Position numbers and translations under genes: made by a program. Under the pieces are notes generated by a model. That model ran no database searches. It was given only the letters and a program-made list of their open reading frames with translations, and was not told the origin of the DNA. 15,204 nucleotides of DNA from Larix sibirica (Eukaryota > Streptophyta > Pinopsida > Pinales > Pinaceae), in contig NWUY0300007769.1 of assembly GCA_004151065.3 (NCBI GenBank), forward strand, positions 157,160 through 172,363, given 5' to 3'. Every line of letters begins with the position of its first letter. Within the stretch, counting starts at the first letter, position 1. This document shows positions 1-8,141 of this stretch, one piece after another.

Positions 1-620
1 AATACTTTTTGAAAACTTTAAAAACTTAGAGCACATGACAATTTCCAGTGGATTTTTTCGGCATGATTTCAACTGAATTTGGGTAAAATTTTGTAGAAAT
101 TCTTAAAAATCTAATTTATAGTGTTTAAATTCACAAATTATGGGTGCTTGGGGTTTTTGAGGGCACTAAATCCATTTATACATTTAGAATCACAATTTGA
201 ACAACACAAAATTCAGATTTCTTAAAAAAAGGTCACTGAATTCCCATAAAAAACTCACGGGAAAGTCGAATAGTCACGTGTTCAGACTTCTTCCTTAAAG
301 AATACATTTTTTTCCACATAATAACAATAATACAATAGAATAGATTTTAAATTATACTTAATTAAACAATATTTAAATATTGAATAGAACATCAAGTAAA
401 TACAAGAAACACTTTTTTTTGACAGATACAAAATTTTCATTGACATGAATACTTACTAATGGACTTTGTAACTGTGTGATTTCACCAATAAGTCCTAACC
501 ACACATCGGAACTTGAATAAGTCCTAACCACATATGGCATAGTTACTGCGGCAACATTCATGGTAACAGTGCTTAAATTTAAGATCTACAAATATCAGCT
601 AGTTCAGTAGATATATCATA
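1..620. other. AT-rich non-coding flank
   Basis: I see no convincing gene here. The stretch is AT-rich, with short A and T runs (for example the T run near 411-420). The only structure found is a 17-bp direct repeat, annotated separately. A minus-strand open frame at 373-561 translates through that repeat and ends in low-complexity hydrophobic sequence, so it was not accepted as coding. Confidence 0.6.
487..532. repeat. 17-bp direct repeat, two copies, 29-bp spacing
   Basis: The 17-mer AATAAGTCCTAACCACA occurs at 487-503 and again at 516-532. The 12 bases between the copies are not repeated. It is one of several local short duplications in the non-coding parts of this window. It has no recognised function and is most likely a replication-slippage or repair footprint. 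Confidence 0.85.
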
Positions 621-627
621 CTCCTTG

Positions 628-1083
628 CTAAAACGATCTCTTTCTCTTAGCCAAAGAAGGATGCTCGTTGTGTCCTATACCCGGGTTACGATCCGCCGGA
701 TCAAATGCCTCACTTACGTTTTCTTCCATACTTCTAGCAATGTTTTCAACGTGGACTTTTCCAGAAGGAGATTTTCCAAGACTTCCATTATTGATTTCAT
801 CAGCTAGCGGACACAACTTCTGAACACCAAGTTTTTCCTCATGAATAATATCCTTGTGTCACGTGTGGCTTGCTTTCTGGAGACGTGTATGGAAATTTTT
901 TTTCTGACAACTGAAGAATTTAAAGGGCATCGGGGGAATTCGATGCATCATACATAAATTCTCCAAGTGTCTTTCCCTCCTAAAGTCCCTTGTCCAGAAA
1001 AGGTTTTGGATAGATCTTCCCTCGGGAAATATTTTGTCTCCAATCGTCGTGATATTAATGAGCTTCAAGAGAAGTAGACGGGC
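628..1083 (-). pseudogene. Unidentified protein-like frame, one in-frame stop
   Basis: One minus-strand frame stays open from 1083 down to 628 (about 150 codons) apart from a single TGA at 859-861. Residues upstream of the stop include a basic RDFRRERHLENL stretch. Downstream is a mixed polar segment that ends in a Lys/Arg-rich AKRKRSF just before TAG. There is no ATG at a natural start, so this would be an internal or terminal fragment. Composition is protein-like, not the hydrophobic translation typical of AT-rich noise, and the basic tail resembles ends seen in retrotransposon ORF1 proteins. I recognise no domain. It could be a transposon ORF1 tail, an exon remnant, or chance. It is head-to-head with LINE copy A, whose ORF1 begins about 200 bp away on the other strand. 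Confidence 0.3.
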
Positions 1084-1189
1084 TCAGGTCTGGAACTTTC
1101 AGGCATTCGGGAGCATCCAAAATCATTGATCAATTTCTTTAAAAAGGATCCATTCATTCTTTCTAAAGAAAATAATTTGGAGGTGGGGG

Positions 1190-2682
1190 TGGCTCGAATA
1201 GGGAGCTCAAGCATTTTCTGGTAGAGTCATTCACGCCAGGATCAAAGGAGGTAGGTCGCAACAAAAAATGCATTAAAGTAAGAATGGTAGTTGGTTAAGA
1301 CATTTCCATGAATGCAGTTCAAGTGATGATGAAGAACTGGTTGGCAAATTATCTGGTAAGATTTGCAAGCCAAAGACTCTTTGCTTGTGGATAAATAAGT
1401 TTTTGGTTCCATTTCTAGGATATCAATCGTCTAACTATGTTCTGGAAAAAGGTTTGTGCAACTTTGTTTTCAGAACTAAGGAAGATGCAGAGAAGATATT
1501 GTATGAGGACTAGGAATGGGGGTATTCAGGTCTCTTTCCAAAGAAATGGGAAGTGGAATTCAACCCATCCATAGAGCCCTACTAGCACAATAATATTTTG
1601 GTCCTCATCCCAGGATTTCCTTGGATGTTGTAGCATTAAGGAGGTATTGGAAAATATTGGAAATATGTTGGGCATACTTTTTAAATTAGAGGACGGTTGA
1701 GATATAAATATAGATCGTAGAATGGACATATTGTTGGTGGAAATGGATCTTAGAGAAGGTTTACCAACAGAGGTAGAAATAGAATGTGGGGCTTAGCTAA
1801 TCATTCCAAAGTTGGACTACTGGTATATTCCCTTTCTGATGCTACAATTGCAAGGAAGAGGGACATATAAAGGCTAATTTCCAAGATGCAGATTGAGACT
1901 TTCGACTTATAAAAAAAATTGGGTTAAAGAAGGAATATTGCACTCTAAGGAGGAAAATAAACTTTAATCGGGACAGGCAGATACTCAAAAGCTTAGTAAT
2001 TCAAAAGAAGAGGTTTTAGTTAAGAAGGAAGAAATAATCTCTTAGCGAAGGTGTCCCTCAAAGGAAACTCGTGTTGAGGGAAGACTAAAGTTGGTGAATG
2101 ATGCAATCCTAGAAGCTTCAACAAATAGCAGGAGTCAAGGGCCCAAGGAAATATCTCTGGCTTCTTAAATTTGATCATTTGGTAAGACTCCCTCTAATCC
2201 TTCTTGCAATTTTTCTTTACTTTCTTGCACCTTTAAGTTAGGAACTCATGGAAAAAATATCCTCTCCTTCCCCTTGTAACAAGGTGTTTCCGGAGACATA
2301 CCCAATTGTGGGAGATGATAAAAACCCTTCAGTTGTTAAATCAAAATATATTGTCTTAGTTATGGATGGACAGAGCAATCCAAGTTATGAATTGTCTATC
2401 CCTATTGAATATAATCAAGTTTTTCAAAAGGAGGACAGGGGAAACATCTTGAATTGTTCTCAGGTCACCTCTTCTTATAACCCAAGACCAAGAGGATTAA
2501 GGGAGCTTTAGGGAAAGGTATAAAGGGAGGACTAGCCTTAAATAAGGAGGAAGTTATTGTTGTAGGAAGAAAGTCAAGCATTTCGATTGCTAATCCCAAG
2601 ACAAAAAGGACACAAGGGAAGGAAATCAATCCACTATAGTGAGGGCCCTTAGAGCATGGAAATCCCTTCTGAAGAATCAATC
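1190..2682 (+). pseudogene. LINE copy A ORF1 remnant (DUF4283-like plus zinc knuckle)
   Basis: This is the decayed nucleic-acid-binding ORF1 of a plant L1-type retrotransposon. From 1280 the frame reads an acidic SSDDEE stretch, then a DUF4283-like core (NFVFRTKEDAEKILYED, WEVEFNP), broken by TAG at 1511-1513. Near 1628 the frame shifts to SIKEVLENIGNMLG and MDLREGLPTEVEIECG, matching the family order of an IGN-LG motif followed by a hydrophobic strand and an LP turn. A one-base insertion near 1836 shifts the frame again into a zinc knuckle at 1840-1881, CYNCKEEGHIKANF, where the fourth ligand is Phe instead of Cys (TTC in place of TGC or similar). From 1900 to 2680 lies a low-conservation, basic linker, partly open at 2248-2511, as expected for an ORF1 C-terminal region. 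ORF2 starts directly after it. At least two frameshifts and several stops make it non-functional. The 5' boundary is approximate. Confidence 0.8.
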
Positions 2683-3420
2683 ATGATTTTGCTCTTTGTA
2701 AATGCTAGAGGGATAGGAGGGCTCCATAAAAATCTATCCCTCCATAGAATTTTTTCTGTTGTAAATCCTAATATAATTACGTTACAGTAGACAATGTGTG
2801 AAGGACAAAAGGTGGTAGAGTTTTCATCTTCTTACTTGAATGTTTGGGCCTTCTACTCTCTAGATGCGGTCGATCAGTCAAGCAATTTGGTAACTAGATG
2901 GAATACCCATCTAAAAGTGTTGTCCAACAATATGATTCATTCAGGTATCTTGGTGAAACTGGAGACAACAGATTTCAGGGGATATTTTAAGATTCTGAAT
3001 GTTTATGGTCCCTATCTTGACAAGAAGGATTTATGGAGTACTATGTCTAATGGAAGAATATTGGATCAACAACACTTAATTTTGGGAGGGGATCTTAATT
3101 TAACTACTTCCTTAAGAGAAATATGGGGAGAGAAAACAAGAGGGGACCCACAAGGTGATTTCATTAAGCATCTTTTTGAAGAAAATCACCTGGTAGATCT
3201 CAAACCCATTAAATTATATCCTACCTGGATAAATGCAAGGAAAGGGAAGGAGGCCATATCTAAGCGATTTGACAGATTTTTGGTTTCTGAAAATTTAATT
3301 AACAGTCAATTTAACCTGCAACATTGGGTTGGGACAATAGGTCTTTCTTATCACCTTCTATCTTGCTTAAAGTGGACATAAATTATAAGAAGAGTGATAA
3401 TCCTCTAAAATTTAATTATG
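2683..3420 (+). pseudogene. LINE copy A ORF2, AP endonuclease domain
   Basis: This is the N-terminal exonuclease-endonuclease-phosphatase domain of LINE ORF2, which nicks the target DNA to prime reverse transcription. The start is placed at ATG 2683, where VNARGIGGLHK replaces the usual WN-RG-G opening. The family LQETM motif reads LQ-stop-TM: TAG at 2788-2790 removes the catalytic Glu. The frame then stays open to 3381. It contains NVYGPYLDKKDLW, GGDLN at 3085-3099 (catalytic Asp kept), YPTWINARKG and RFDRFLVS. The final Ser-Asp-His triad reads Ser-Tyr-His, with TAT at 3349-3351 in place of the Asp codon. A frameshift within about 3325-3360 moves the coding signal to the frame that continues as LLKVDINYKK. 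With the catalytic Glu and the last Asp both lost, this copy could not cut DNA. Confidence 0.9.
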
Positions 3421-4090
3421 CATGGCTCAAAGAGGAAGAGTTTAAATACTTGATAATGGATAATTGGACACATATCGAATTGACTAAAGACTCCTTGGTA
3501 ATGCAACAGTTTTTTGATTCCATAAAGAAAATTAAAGAGGCAATGAAAGTATGGAAAAAAAAAAATGAATACAACGTGCAACAAGATCTCAAGGTGACAG
3601 AAGTGAAAATAAAAGAATTGTATGAGAATAATGGCAGTGGTACCTTCTCGGATGAGGAGATTGAGTCCTTGAAGATGATAGAAATACCAAGAAGAGATCT
3701 ATTAGAAAAATAAGAAAGTGTAGGGAGATTAAAGAGCCATGCAACATGGTTGAAAGGAGATGGAAATACTAAGTTCTTCCACTCTTATGCAAACCTATGA
3801 AGACATCAAAATATGGTACGGGAAATTAAGATGATAAATTAAGGTATATCCATATCTTTCAAGGATAAATCAAGGGAAACTAGGATCCATTTTGAATCTA
3901 TTTTCAAAGAAAGGGAAGGTCATTATATAGAGGACATTATGGCAATCATGAGATTGGTTCCTAGCACGATTAACAAAGAATATAATGAAGAGATGGAGGT
4001 GGAAATTACTTTGGAAGAAATTGAATTGTTAAAGGAGTATCTCCTATTGGTGGTTAGGGATAAAAAGGAGTCTAGTTGCATATGGGGGCT
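3421..4090 (+). pseudogene. LINE copy A ORF2 linker between endonuclease and RT
   Basis: This is the helical, Lys/Glu-rich linker that joins endonuclease and reverse transcriptase in plant LINE ORF2. The frame runs from the frameshift near 3340 to TAA 3711-3713, then continues in the same frame past the stop. At about 3747-3782 it reads WLKGDGNTKFFH, matching the strongly conserved WL-GD-NTKFFH block that precedes RT. A TGA follows, then RHQNMVREIKM (the conserved R-x-x-N block), and finally VEITLEEIELL, which resembles the family's last element before the RT fingers. After about 4030 the expected KAPGPDG block does not appear. The element therefore jumps straight to sequence near the zf-RVT region, which puts a deletion breakpoint in roughly 4030-4150. 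Confidence 0.8.
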
Positions 4091-4149
4091 TTAAAATCTA
4101 CCTTTATCTACATGATGTTGGGGAGCTCTAGGACTCGTCTCACCCTTTT

Positions 4150-4570
4150 TATGAGATGGAAGTGAGCAAAAGATATTGGGCCGGAAGACATCGAGTGCTG
4201 TCGAATGGGAAATATATATTGACCAATTCTCAATAGACGCTATTAATTGCAAATGAAGTGGACCGTTTATTTTTGGTCGAAAAACAAGGCAACTAGGGAA
4301 TTAATGGAAAAATAGCTTTCGATGCAAAAGCAAAAGAACATTTCGTTGGAGTAAAAAGGTGGTGGTGGAAAGAAGTATGGAAGATTCCTGGTCCGTTGAA
4401 AGCAAAGATCACTTTATGGCTAGTTGTGGATTACAAGCTCCTAAAGTGGGATAACATATTAAAGAGAGGATGGATCGATCCAAATAGATGATGTATGTGT
4501 TCCCAATCACTTGAAATAGTGCACCACCTGCTTGTTTTTTGTTCAGTGGTCATGATGATTTGGAGTTAAA
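4150..4570 (+). pseudogene. LINE copy A ORF2, zf-RVT zinc-binding domain
   Basis: This is the zinc-binding domain found C-terminal to the polymerase in plant LINEs (zf-RVT family). From 4360 the frame reads WWWKEVWKIPGPLKAK, then ITLWLVVDYKLLKWDNILKR, the typical order of a W-x-x-VW-P-K-K core followed by an L-x-x-D-x-L-x-R-G helix. The ligand block follows at 4489-4542 as stop-CMCSQSLEIVHHLLVFC. TGA at 4489-4491 probably replaces the first Cys of a CxxC pair, while the His and last Cys (TGT 4540-4542) remain. Bases 4150-4360 probably hold the degraded segment just upstream of the domain, but I could not align them firmly. No polymerase motif (NG-RQGDPLSP or F-A/V-DD) was found between this domain and the linker upstream. 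Confidence 0.75.
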
Positions 4571-4829
4571 TCAAGCAAATGTTTAATCCCATTAATCGAT
4601 GGTCAACCTCATCACTTGAAGAATGCATAAAATATTGGCTCTTAGACATGAGGGTGAAGGAATTCAAAGCCTCTCCCTGTCTACTGATTGAAGTCAATTG
4701 ATTTTTCAAAATAATAATGTTTCAATAGAGGTTGTCACTCACAAAATTATTAGTACAATTAAGGAATATAAGAATGATATAAAAAACCCTAGTTGACGGG
4801 TTCTAGAAAATCTAAGTGTGACTTTAAAA

Positions 4830-5170
4830 TCCCATGGGAATATTTTGATGATGCTAGTCAAAGACATCCTCAGATTGGATGTGACAGTGCCATCATGTTC
4901 TTAAACTATATTCATGTGTTCCAAATTAAATATGTTGTGGGATGAGGAACTAACACTAAGGCCGAACTCTACACGTTGTGGGTTCTGTTGCAAAGCACAA
5001 TGCAAAGTAATGGGTGACTCCAAAATCGTTATTGATTGGGCAAGTAAGAAGAAAAAGATTGAAATATTAAGTCTAAAACCGATCATTGATCTAATTGAAG
5101 ACGAGCTTAAAGTTTTTGAATGGATCTGTTTTTCTCATGTATATAGATAATTAAATCATGAAGCAGATAA
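4830..5170 (+). pseudogene. LINE copy A ORF2, RNase H domain
   Basis: This is a ribonuclease H-like domain of the kind fused to the C-terminus of some plant L1 elements, where it is expected to act on the RNA strand of RNA-DNA hybrids. All four expected acidic positions are visible, although the frame is broken. They are Asp in YFDDAS (GAT 4847-4849), Glu in TNTKAELYTL (GAA 4964-4966), Asp in VMGDSKIVIDW (GAC 5016-5018) and Asp in LNHEADKLS (GAT 5166-5168). A frameshift lies between about 4967 and 5007. TGA interrupts the stretch before TNTKAEL, and TAA 5148-5150 replaces the residue after HVYR, usually Glu. Residue order and spacing match the plant LINE RNase H (sometimes called archaeal-like). 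It is not functional as it stands. Confidence 0.85.
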
Positions 5171-5211
5171 ATTATCAAAGAATGATTTGGATCTTAATGC
5201 AAGTACCCTCC

Positions 5212-5933
5212 TGGAGCTGGAATTTGATTTTTTCTATAACATTCAGAAATTAAATTAAACTAAAAAATAGGTATAGAGCAAAGAGGTTTCATCCAGACTA
5301 TTTCATGGGTCTAGACGACATTATTTGGACGGTTCTCCCTATTCAAAAGTTTACTATCAGTAAAATCTAAGAGTCTGAGAAGTACCAGCTTGAGAAATTG
5401 TTTCAAAATGACCCCCCACAAGCCAGGGTTTATGATCCGAATTATAAAAAAAAGACGAGCTAAACTAGAGGCGATCCCTATCTTCTTACTAGCAAAAACA
5501 TCAACAATGTTAATCATGATCATAGATAATAACATGATCAAAAACCTATTGACTGACACCTGGATGTTTAGTTTTGACAGGCTGAGTAGCATCTTTCATA
5601 CAAGCCATAGGAAAATTCTTTAAGACTAGCTGCGAGACTAAGGCACTGGCCAAAGGTGCATAACTAAAATACTTCCCTGTTATCCCTCTTTCCAAGGCAT
5701 TCAACTTGGCATTAATCCTTTTGTCTGCCACGAGCTGGTTGTGAATGACCTGCTACAATCCTGCCTCCAAATTGGCCATCCTGGCAGCCAAAGAAACACT
5801 ATGGGGATCATCCAAGAGAATACCCGCCACACAATCTTCCAATGCAAAGTTGAACGGGACTTTAATGTTCCATAACATGCCCAGGGTTCGAGTGTATCTA
5901 GTTTCTCGGGTTCTAGTATGGAGCTGGAATTTG
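5212..5933 (-). mobile_element. Candidate nested insertion with 15-bp direct repeat
   Basis: A segment of about 692 bp (5227-5918) is flanked on both sides by TGGAGCTGGAATTTG (5212-5226 and 5919-5933). Its length and exactness fit a target-site duplication made by LINE-type retroposition. At the left end, next to the repeat, there is a short T run (ATTTTTTC), which read on the minus strand is a short A tail. That would make the insert a minus-strand retroposed copy. It carries a coding-like frame on the same strand. I see no LTR (no TG...CA ends), no terminal inverted repeat and no tRNA-like promoter. It may be a 5'-truncated retrogene or a fragment of an unrecognised element. Confidence 0.5.
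5546..5917 (-). pseudogene. Unidentified coiled-coil-like coding remnant inside the insertion
   Basis: One minus-strand frame is open from above 5900 down to 5546 except for TAG at 5753-5755. ATG at 5876-5878 (MLWNIKVPFNF) is a possible start. After it come LLDDPHSVSLAARMANLEAG, the stop, VIHNQLVADKRINAKLNALERG, and a more hydrophobic segment, YFSYAPLASALVSQLVLKNF. Leucine, alanine and asparagine spacing across the stop suggests an amphipathic coiled coil, as in capsid-like or structural proteins. Base composition is richer in G+C than the flanks. The frame ends at TAG 5546-5548 after KHPGVSQ. Another minus-strand frame at 5311-5592 overlaps it and could be its shifted continuation, but is more hydrophobic and less convincing. 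I recognise no family. It could be part of a retrotransposon gag or a retroposed host gene. Confidence 0.4.
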
Positions 5934-5977
5934 TTGAAGGCCAGTTGCAGGAGGAATTGTCGGTGTCTCTATTCTAA

Positions 5978-6230
5978 GTCTGGGCTTATTAAGCCTTTAG
6001 TTTGAATTATCTGATGTATAGGCATGTGTTGTAATAGGTTGGAATTCTATTTTTTCTCGGCTTTGATGTATATTCGACGTTTTAAAAGCTAAATCTTATA
6101 GATATATGGACAAATGCCTTTTTGCTTCGCTAGTAGTTAGATGGAAAGACATGAAATTGATGAAGTCTCTTTTTTTATCATGTATATTTCATTTTTCTCA
6201 AAATTAATATAAATCTTTTTTAGAGGATAT
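5978..6230 (+). other. Probable 3' untranslated region of LINE copy A
   Basis: The segment after the ORF2 stop is T-rich and non-coding. It ends in increasingly AT-rich sequence with TTAATATAAATC near 6202-6214 and an AT dinucleotide run near 6229-6239. This is the expected place for the 3' end of the element. I see no clean A tail and no obvious target-site duplication, so the boundary is inferred only from position and composition. Confidence 0.4.
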
Positions 6231-6442
6231 ATATATATTATTGTTAATTTATTATCTGTTGTTGTTGTAGTCGTTATTTTTTTGTGTCTGCTTTGGATCA
6301 ACCCCCTCACTTGTAGCTTATAGGATGGATCTGGGTGGGCTGGATCCCTCTCCTATTGAAGCTGGCATCTTCATATCTATGGTGGCCACTTTGGGGAAAT
6401 CAATTCCAAAGAGCCCCTTTTCTTGTTTTGTCTGAAAACTAG

Positions 6443-6659
6443 ATGTTATTTCCAAGGTAGATCCTCCTCGCCACTCCCTATCTTAAAGCCCTCACTCTAG
6501 TAGAGAGCTATATTATCAGTCAATTCACAGGCCTCTGNATGTTATTTCCAAGGTAGATCCTCCTCGCCACTCCCTATCTTAAAGCCCTCACTCTAGTAGA
6601 GAGCTATATTATCAGTCACTAGTAGAGAGCTATATTATCAGTCAATTCACAGGCCTCTG
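6443..6659. repeat. 95-bp duplicated block around a single-N gap
   Basis: Bases 6443-6537 recur at 6539-6659 on the other side of the N at 6538. The second copy has an extra tandem unit of 26 bp (CTAGTAGAGAGCTATATTAT plus six bases) at 6593-6618 and 6619-6644. Otherwise the two blocks read as identical. A duplication that starts exactly at a gap is the signature of two overlapping contig ends placed side by side. The 26-bp tandem unit may be genuine or may be why the ends could not be merged. Confidence 0.85.
6538..6538. other. Assembly gap (single N)
   Basis: One undetermined base between two copies of the same 95-bp sequence. It indicates a contig join and not a sequenced base. Confidence 0.95.
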
Positions 6660-7170
6660 GCCTACTCCAAAATTTATGGACACTTGAATGCAGAAAAGTT
6701 GGATGGCCATGATCATAAGCAAGCTCTCATACTTTTTCTATAGCCATGGCTTATATGCCTTCCTCTTTGCACTCAAATAGGATAGGGATATCATATTAAA
6801 AATGACCCCTACTTGATGGAATCTTGAGTAATGTATCTTAATAAATGGACACCTAATTTCAATCCAAAAATTGGTGTTCCTTTAGTAATTGTAGTTTGGG
6901 TTAGACTCTCCCATCTATCCCTCCATTGTCGGAATGGCGGTACACTACACTTAATGGGGAATGTACTTTGCAAGTACATGGACAAATTTGAGCCAAAATC
7001 CAGTCTATTTGCATGCACAAGAATATCATGGAAGTTGATCTAGAGAAAAGCCTACCAAAAGCTATACAGATTATTTTAGACAATTAAAGCTACATCCAAA
7101 AATTAGATTACAAGCAACTTCCCTTCAAATACAAACAATGCCACCAATATGGAAACTAATTCTACTTGTA

Positions 7171-7690
7171 ACAATAAAATTATCATCCTTATATAAATCC
7201 TTAAAATTGTTCAACTTATAATCTTTAAAAAAAAATTCAGAACTAAACATATAAGTCTCAATTATAGTTGTAATTCTTTTATATTATTGTAAAGTTAACA
7301 ATTTTTTGTAAGAAGAACTTTTGATTTGTAATTAACCACACCATTTGTATTGGTAATAAAAACGATAATAATTATCGTACACCTTTAAGCTATAAATTTA
7401 ACTTAATTACTTTGATTTGTCATATGATCAATTAACTTGGAAAAAAAATTGGATTCCCTTTAAATTTTGTGAGTTACCCAATTATAGAATTCAATTTTAT
7501 TACAAATCTTTGAAAGCAAAATATAATGTTTTTAAAAGAAACATTTTAAGTATTTTAAATTATTTAAGTCAAAATTAATATGAACAATTAAAATTAATTT
7601 TAATATTAATTAAAAAAATTCTCTTTTGATTACTCTATAATATTAATTAAATCCTTTCTCTTTTAATTACTTTTTTATATTTTATTACTT
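7171..7690. other. AT-rich non-coding stretch
   Basis: Low-complexity AT-rich DNA with many A and T runs and ATTAAT-like words. No reading frame, RNA gene or element end could be supported. It separates the truncated ORF1 of LINE copy B from the duplication-rich segment that follows. Confidence 0.6.
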
Positions 7691-7763
7691 CAAAAATATC
7701 CAACCACGCCCGTAGTGAAATACCCATGTGGATCTCCACTGGTACCATATCCATGTGGCAAAG

Positions 7764-7853
7764 TTGAATCTTAATTGATACTTTCACTTAAATATTACAA
7801 TGTCATATTACTTTGATAATTGAATCTTAACTGATACTTTCACTTAAATATTA
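7764..7853. repeat. 34-bp direct repeat, two copies, 56-bp spacing
   Basis: The 34-bp unit at 7764-7797, beginning TTGAATCTTAATTGATAC and ending AAATATTA, recurs at 7820-7853 with one difference (T to C at the twelfth base). A 22-bp spacer lies between. The second copy is followed directly by another pair of repeats (7882 and 7922). Confidence 0.9.
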
Positions 7854-7881
7854 GTTGACTCTCGATTATATTATATTTCCA

Positions 7882-7955
7882 TCAATGTCATGTGGGTGGG
7901 GCTAAGTAGAGAACCTTTCCCTCAATATCATGTAGGTGGGGCTATGTAGAGAACC
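7882..7955. repeat. 34-bp imperfect direct repeat, 40-bp spacing
   Basis: Bases 7882-7915 (TCAATGTCATGTGGGTGGGG, then CTAAGTAGAGAACC) recur at 7922-7955 with three substitutions. A shorter relative of the core, ATGTGGGTAGGGC, follows at 7961-7973, so the array may be a decayed triplet. The unit is G-rich compared with its surroundings. No known repeat family was recognised. Confidence 0.85.
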
Positions 7956-8141
7956 ACCTAATGTGGGTAGGGCGATGCTAAATACATACTAAATTGGACT
8001 TTGTGAGACCCCTCTTGCCTCCATGTAGGTAGCCTCTTGGTAGAGGTTTATACATGTGGAAAAGTATATAAGAAGACCCACATACTTTAAAGCTTTTCAA
8101 AATTAAATGTTTTAAATGTAATTTGATGGAAAGGTTTATGT

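Larger units (their letters stand above)
5171..5977 (+). pseudogene. LINE copy A ORF2 C-terminal tail, split by an insertion
   Basis: After RNase H the frame continues DLDLNASTLLELEF up to 5225. The next bases (5227-5918) look unrelated. At 5918-5977 the frame reads MELEFVEGQLQEELSVSLF and stops at TAA 5975-5977. The two halves share the 15-mer at 5212-5226 and 5919-5933, and they join in the same frame if one copy and the intervening segment are left out. This gives a short acidic tail of the length usual after a plant LINE RNase H domain. The alternative is that the ORF simply ends at 5257 in LEFDFFYNIQKLN and the 15-bp match is incidental. The insertion reading is preferred but not proven. 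Confidence 0.55.
6290..7170 (+). pseudogene. LINE copy B ORF1 fragment (DUF4283-like plus zinc knuckle)
   Basis: This is the remnant of a second, different LINE ORF1. The region 6310-6440 may hold its N-terminal part (VATLGKSIPKSPFSCFV). From 6831 the frame reads YLNKWTPNFNPKIGVPL, then VVWVRLSHLSL and LMGNVLCKYM, the usual DUF4283 order of W-P-F-P, VWVRL and IGN-LGK. Near 7020-7028 it shifts to MEVDLEKSLPKAIQIIL, then LDYKQLPFKYKQCHQYGN. The zinc knuckle at 7130-7156 keeps only its second Cys (TGC 7139-7141): the first Cys is Tyr and the His is Asn, followed by TAA. No ORF2 follows, and the next 2 kb are AT-rich non-coding DNA, so the copy is truncated after ORF1. The segment also carries the first N gap and its duplicated flank. 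It shares no visible nucleotide similarity with copies A or C and represents another subfamily. Confidence 0.7.

Noticed and set aside
373-561. 62-codon minus-strand open frame
   Set aside because: It translates through a local 17-bp repeat and ends in Lys- and Leu-rich noise from a T run. It has no family resemblance.
5311-5592. 93-codon minus-strand frame inside the insertion as a separate membrane protein
   Set aside because: Its hydrophobic look comes from AT-rich codons. It overlaps the better coding remnant in a shifted frame and lacks a supported start.
6901-7083. Minus-strand open frames over LINE copy B ORF1
   Set aside because: They lie opposite a segment with clear DUF4283 similarity on the plus strand and are shadows of it.
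8065-8070. TATATA in AAAGTATATAAGAAG as a TATA box
   Set aside because: No coding sequence or transcript feature follows within a sensible distance, and such words are expected by chance in DNA this rich in A and T.
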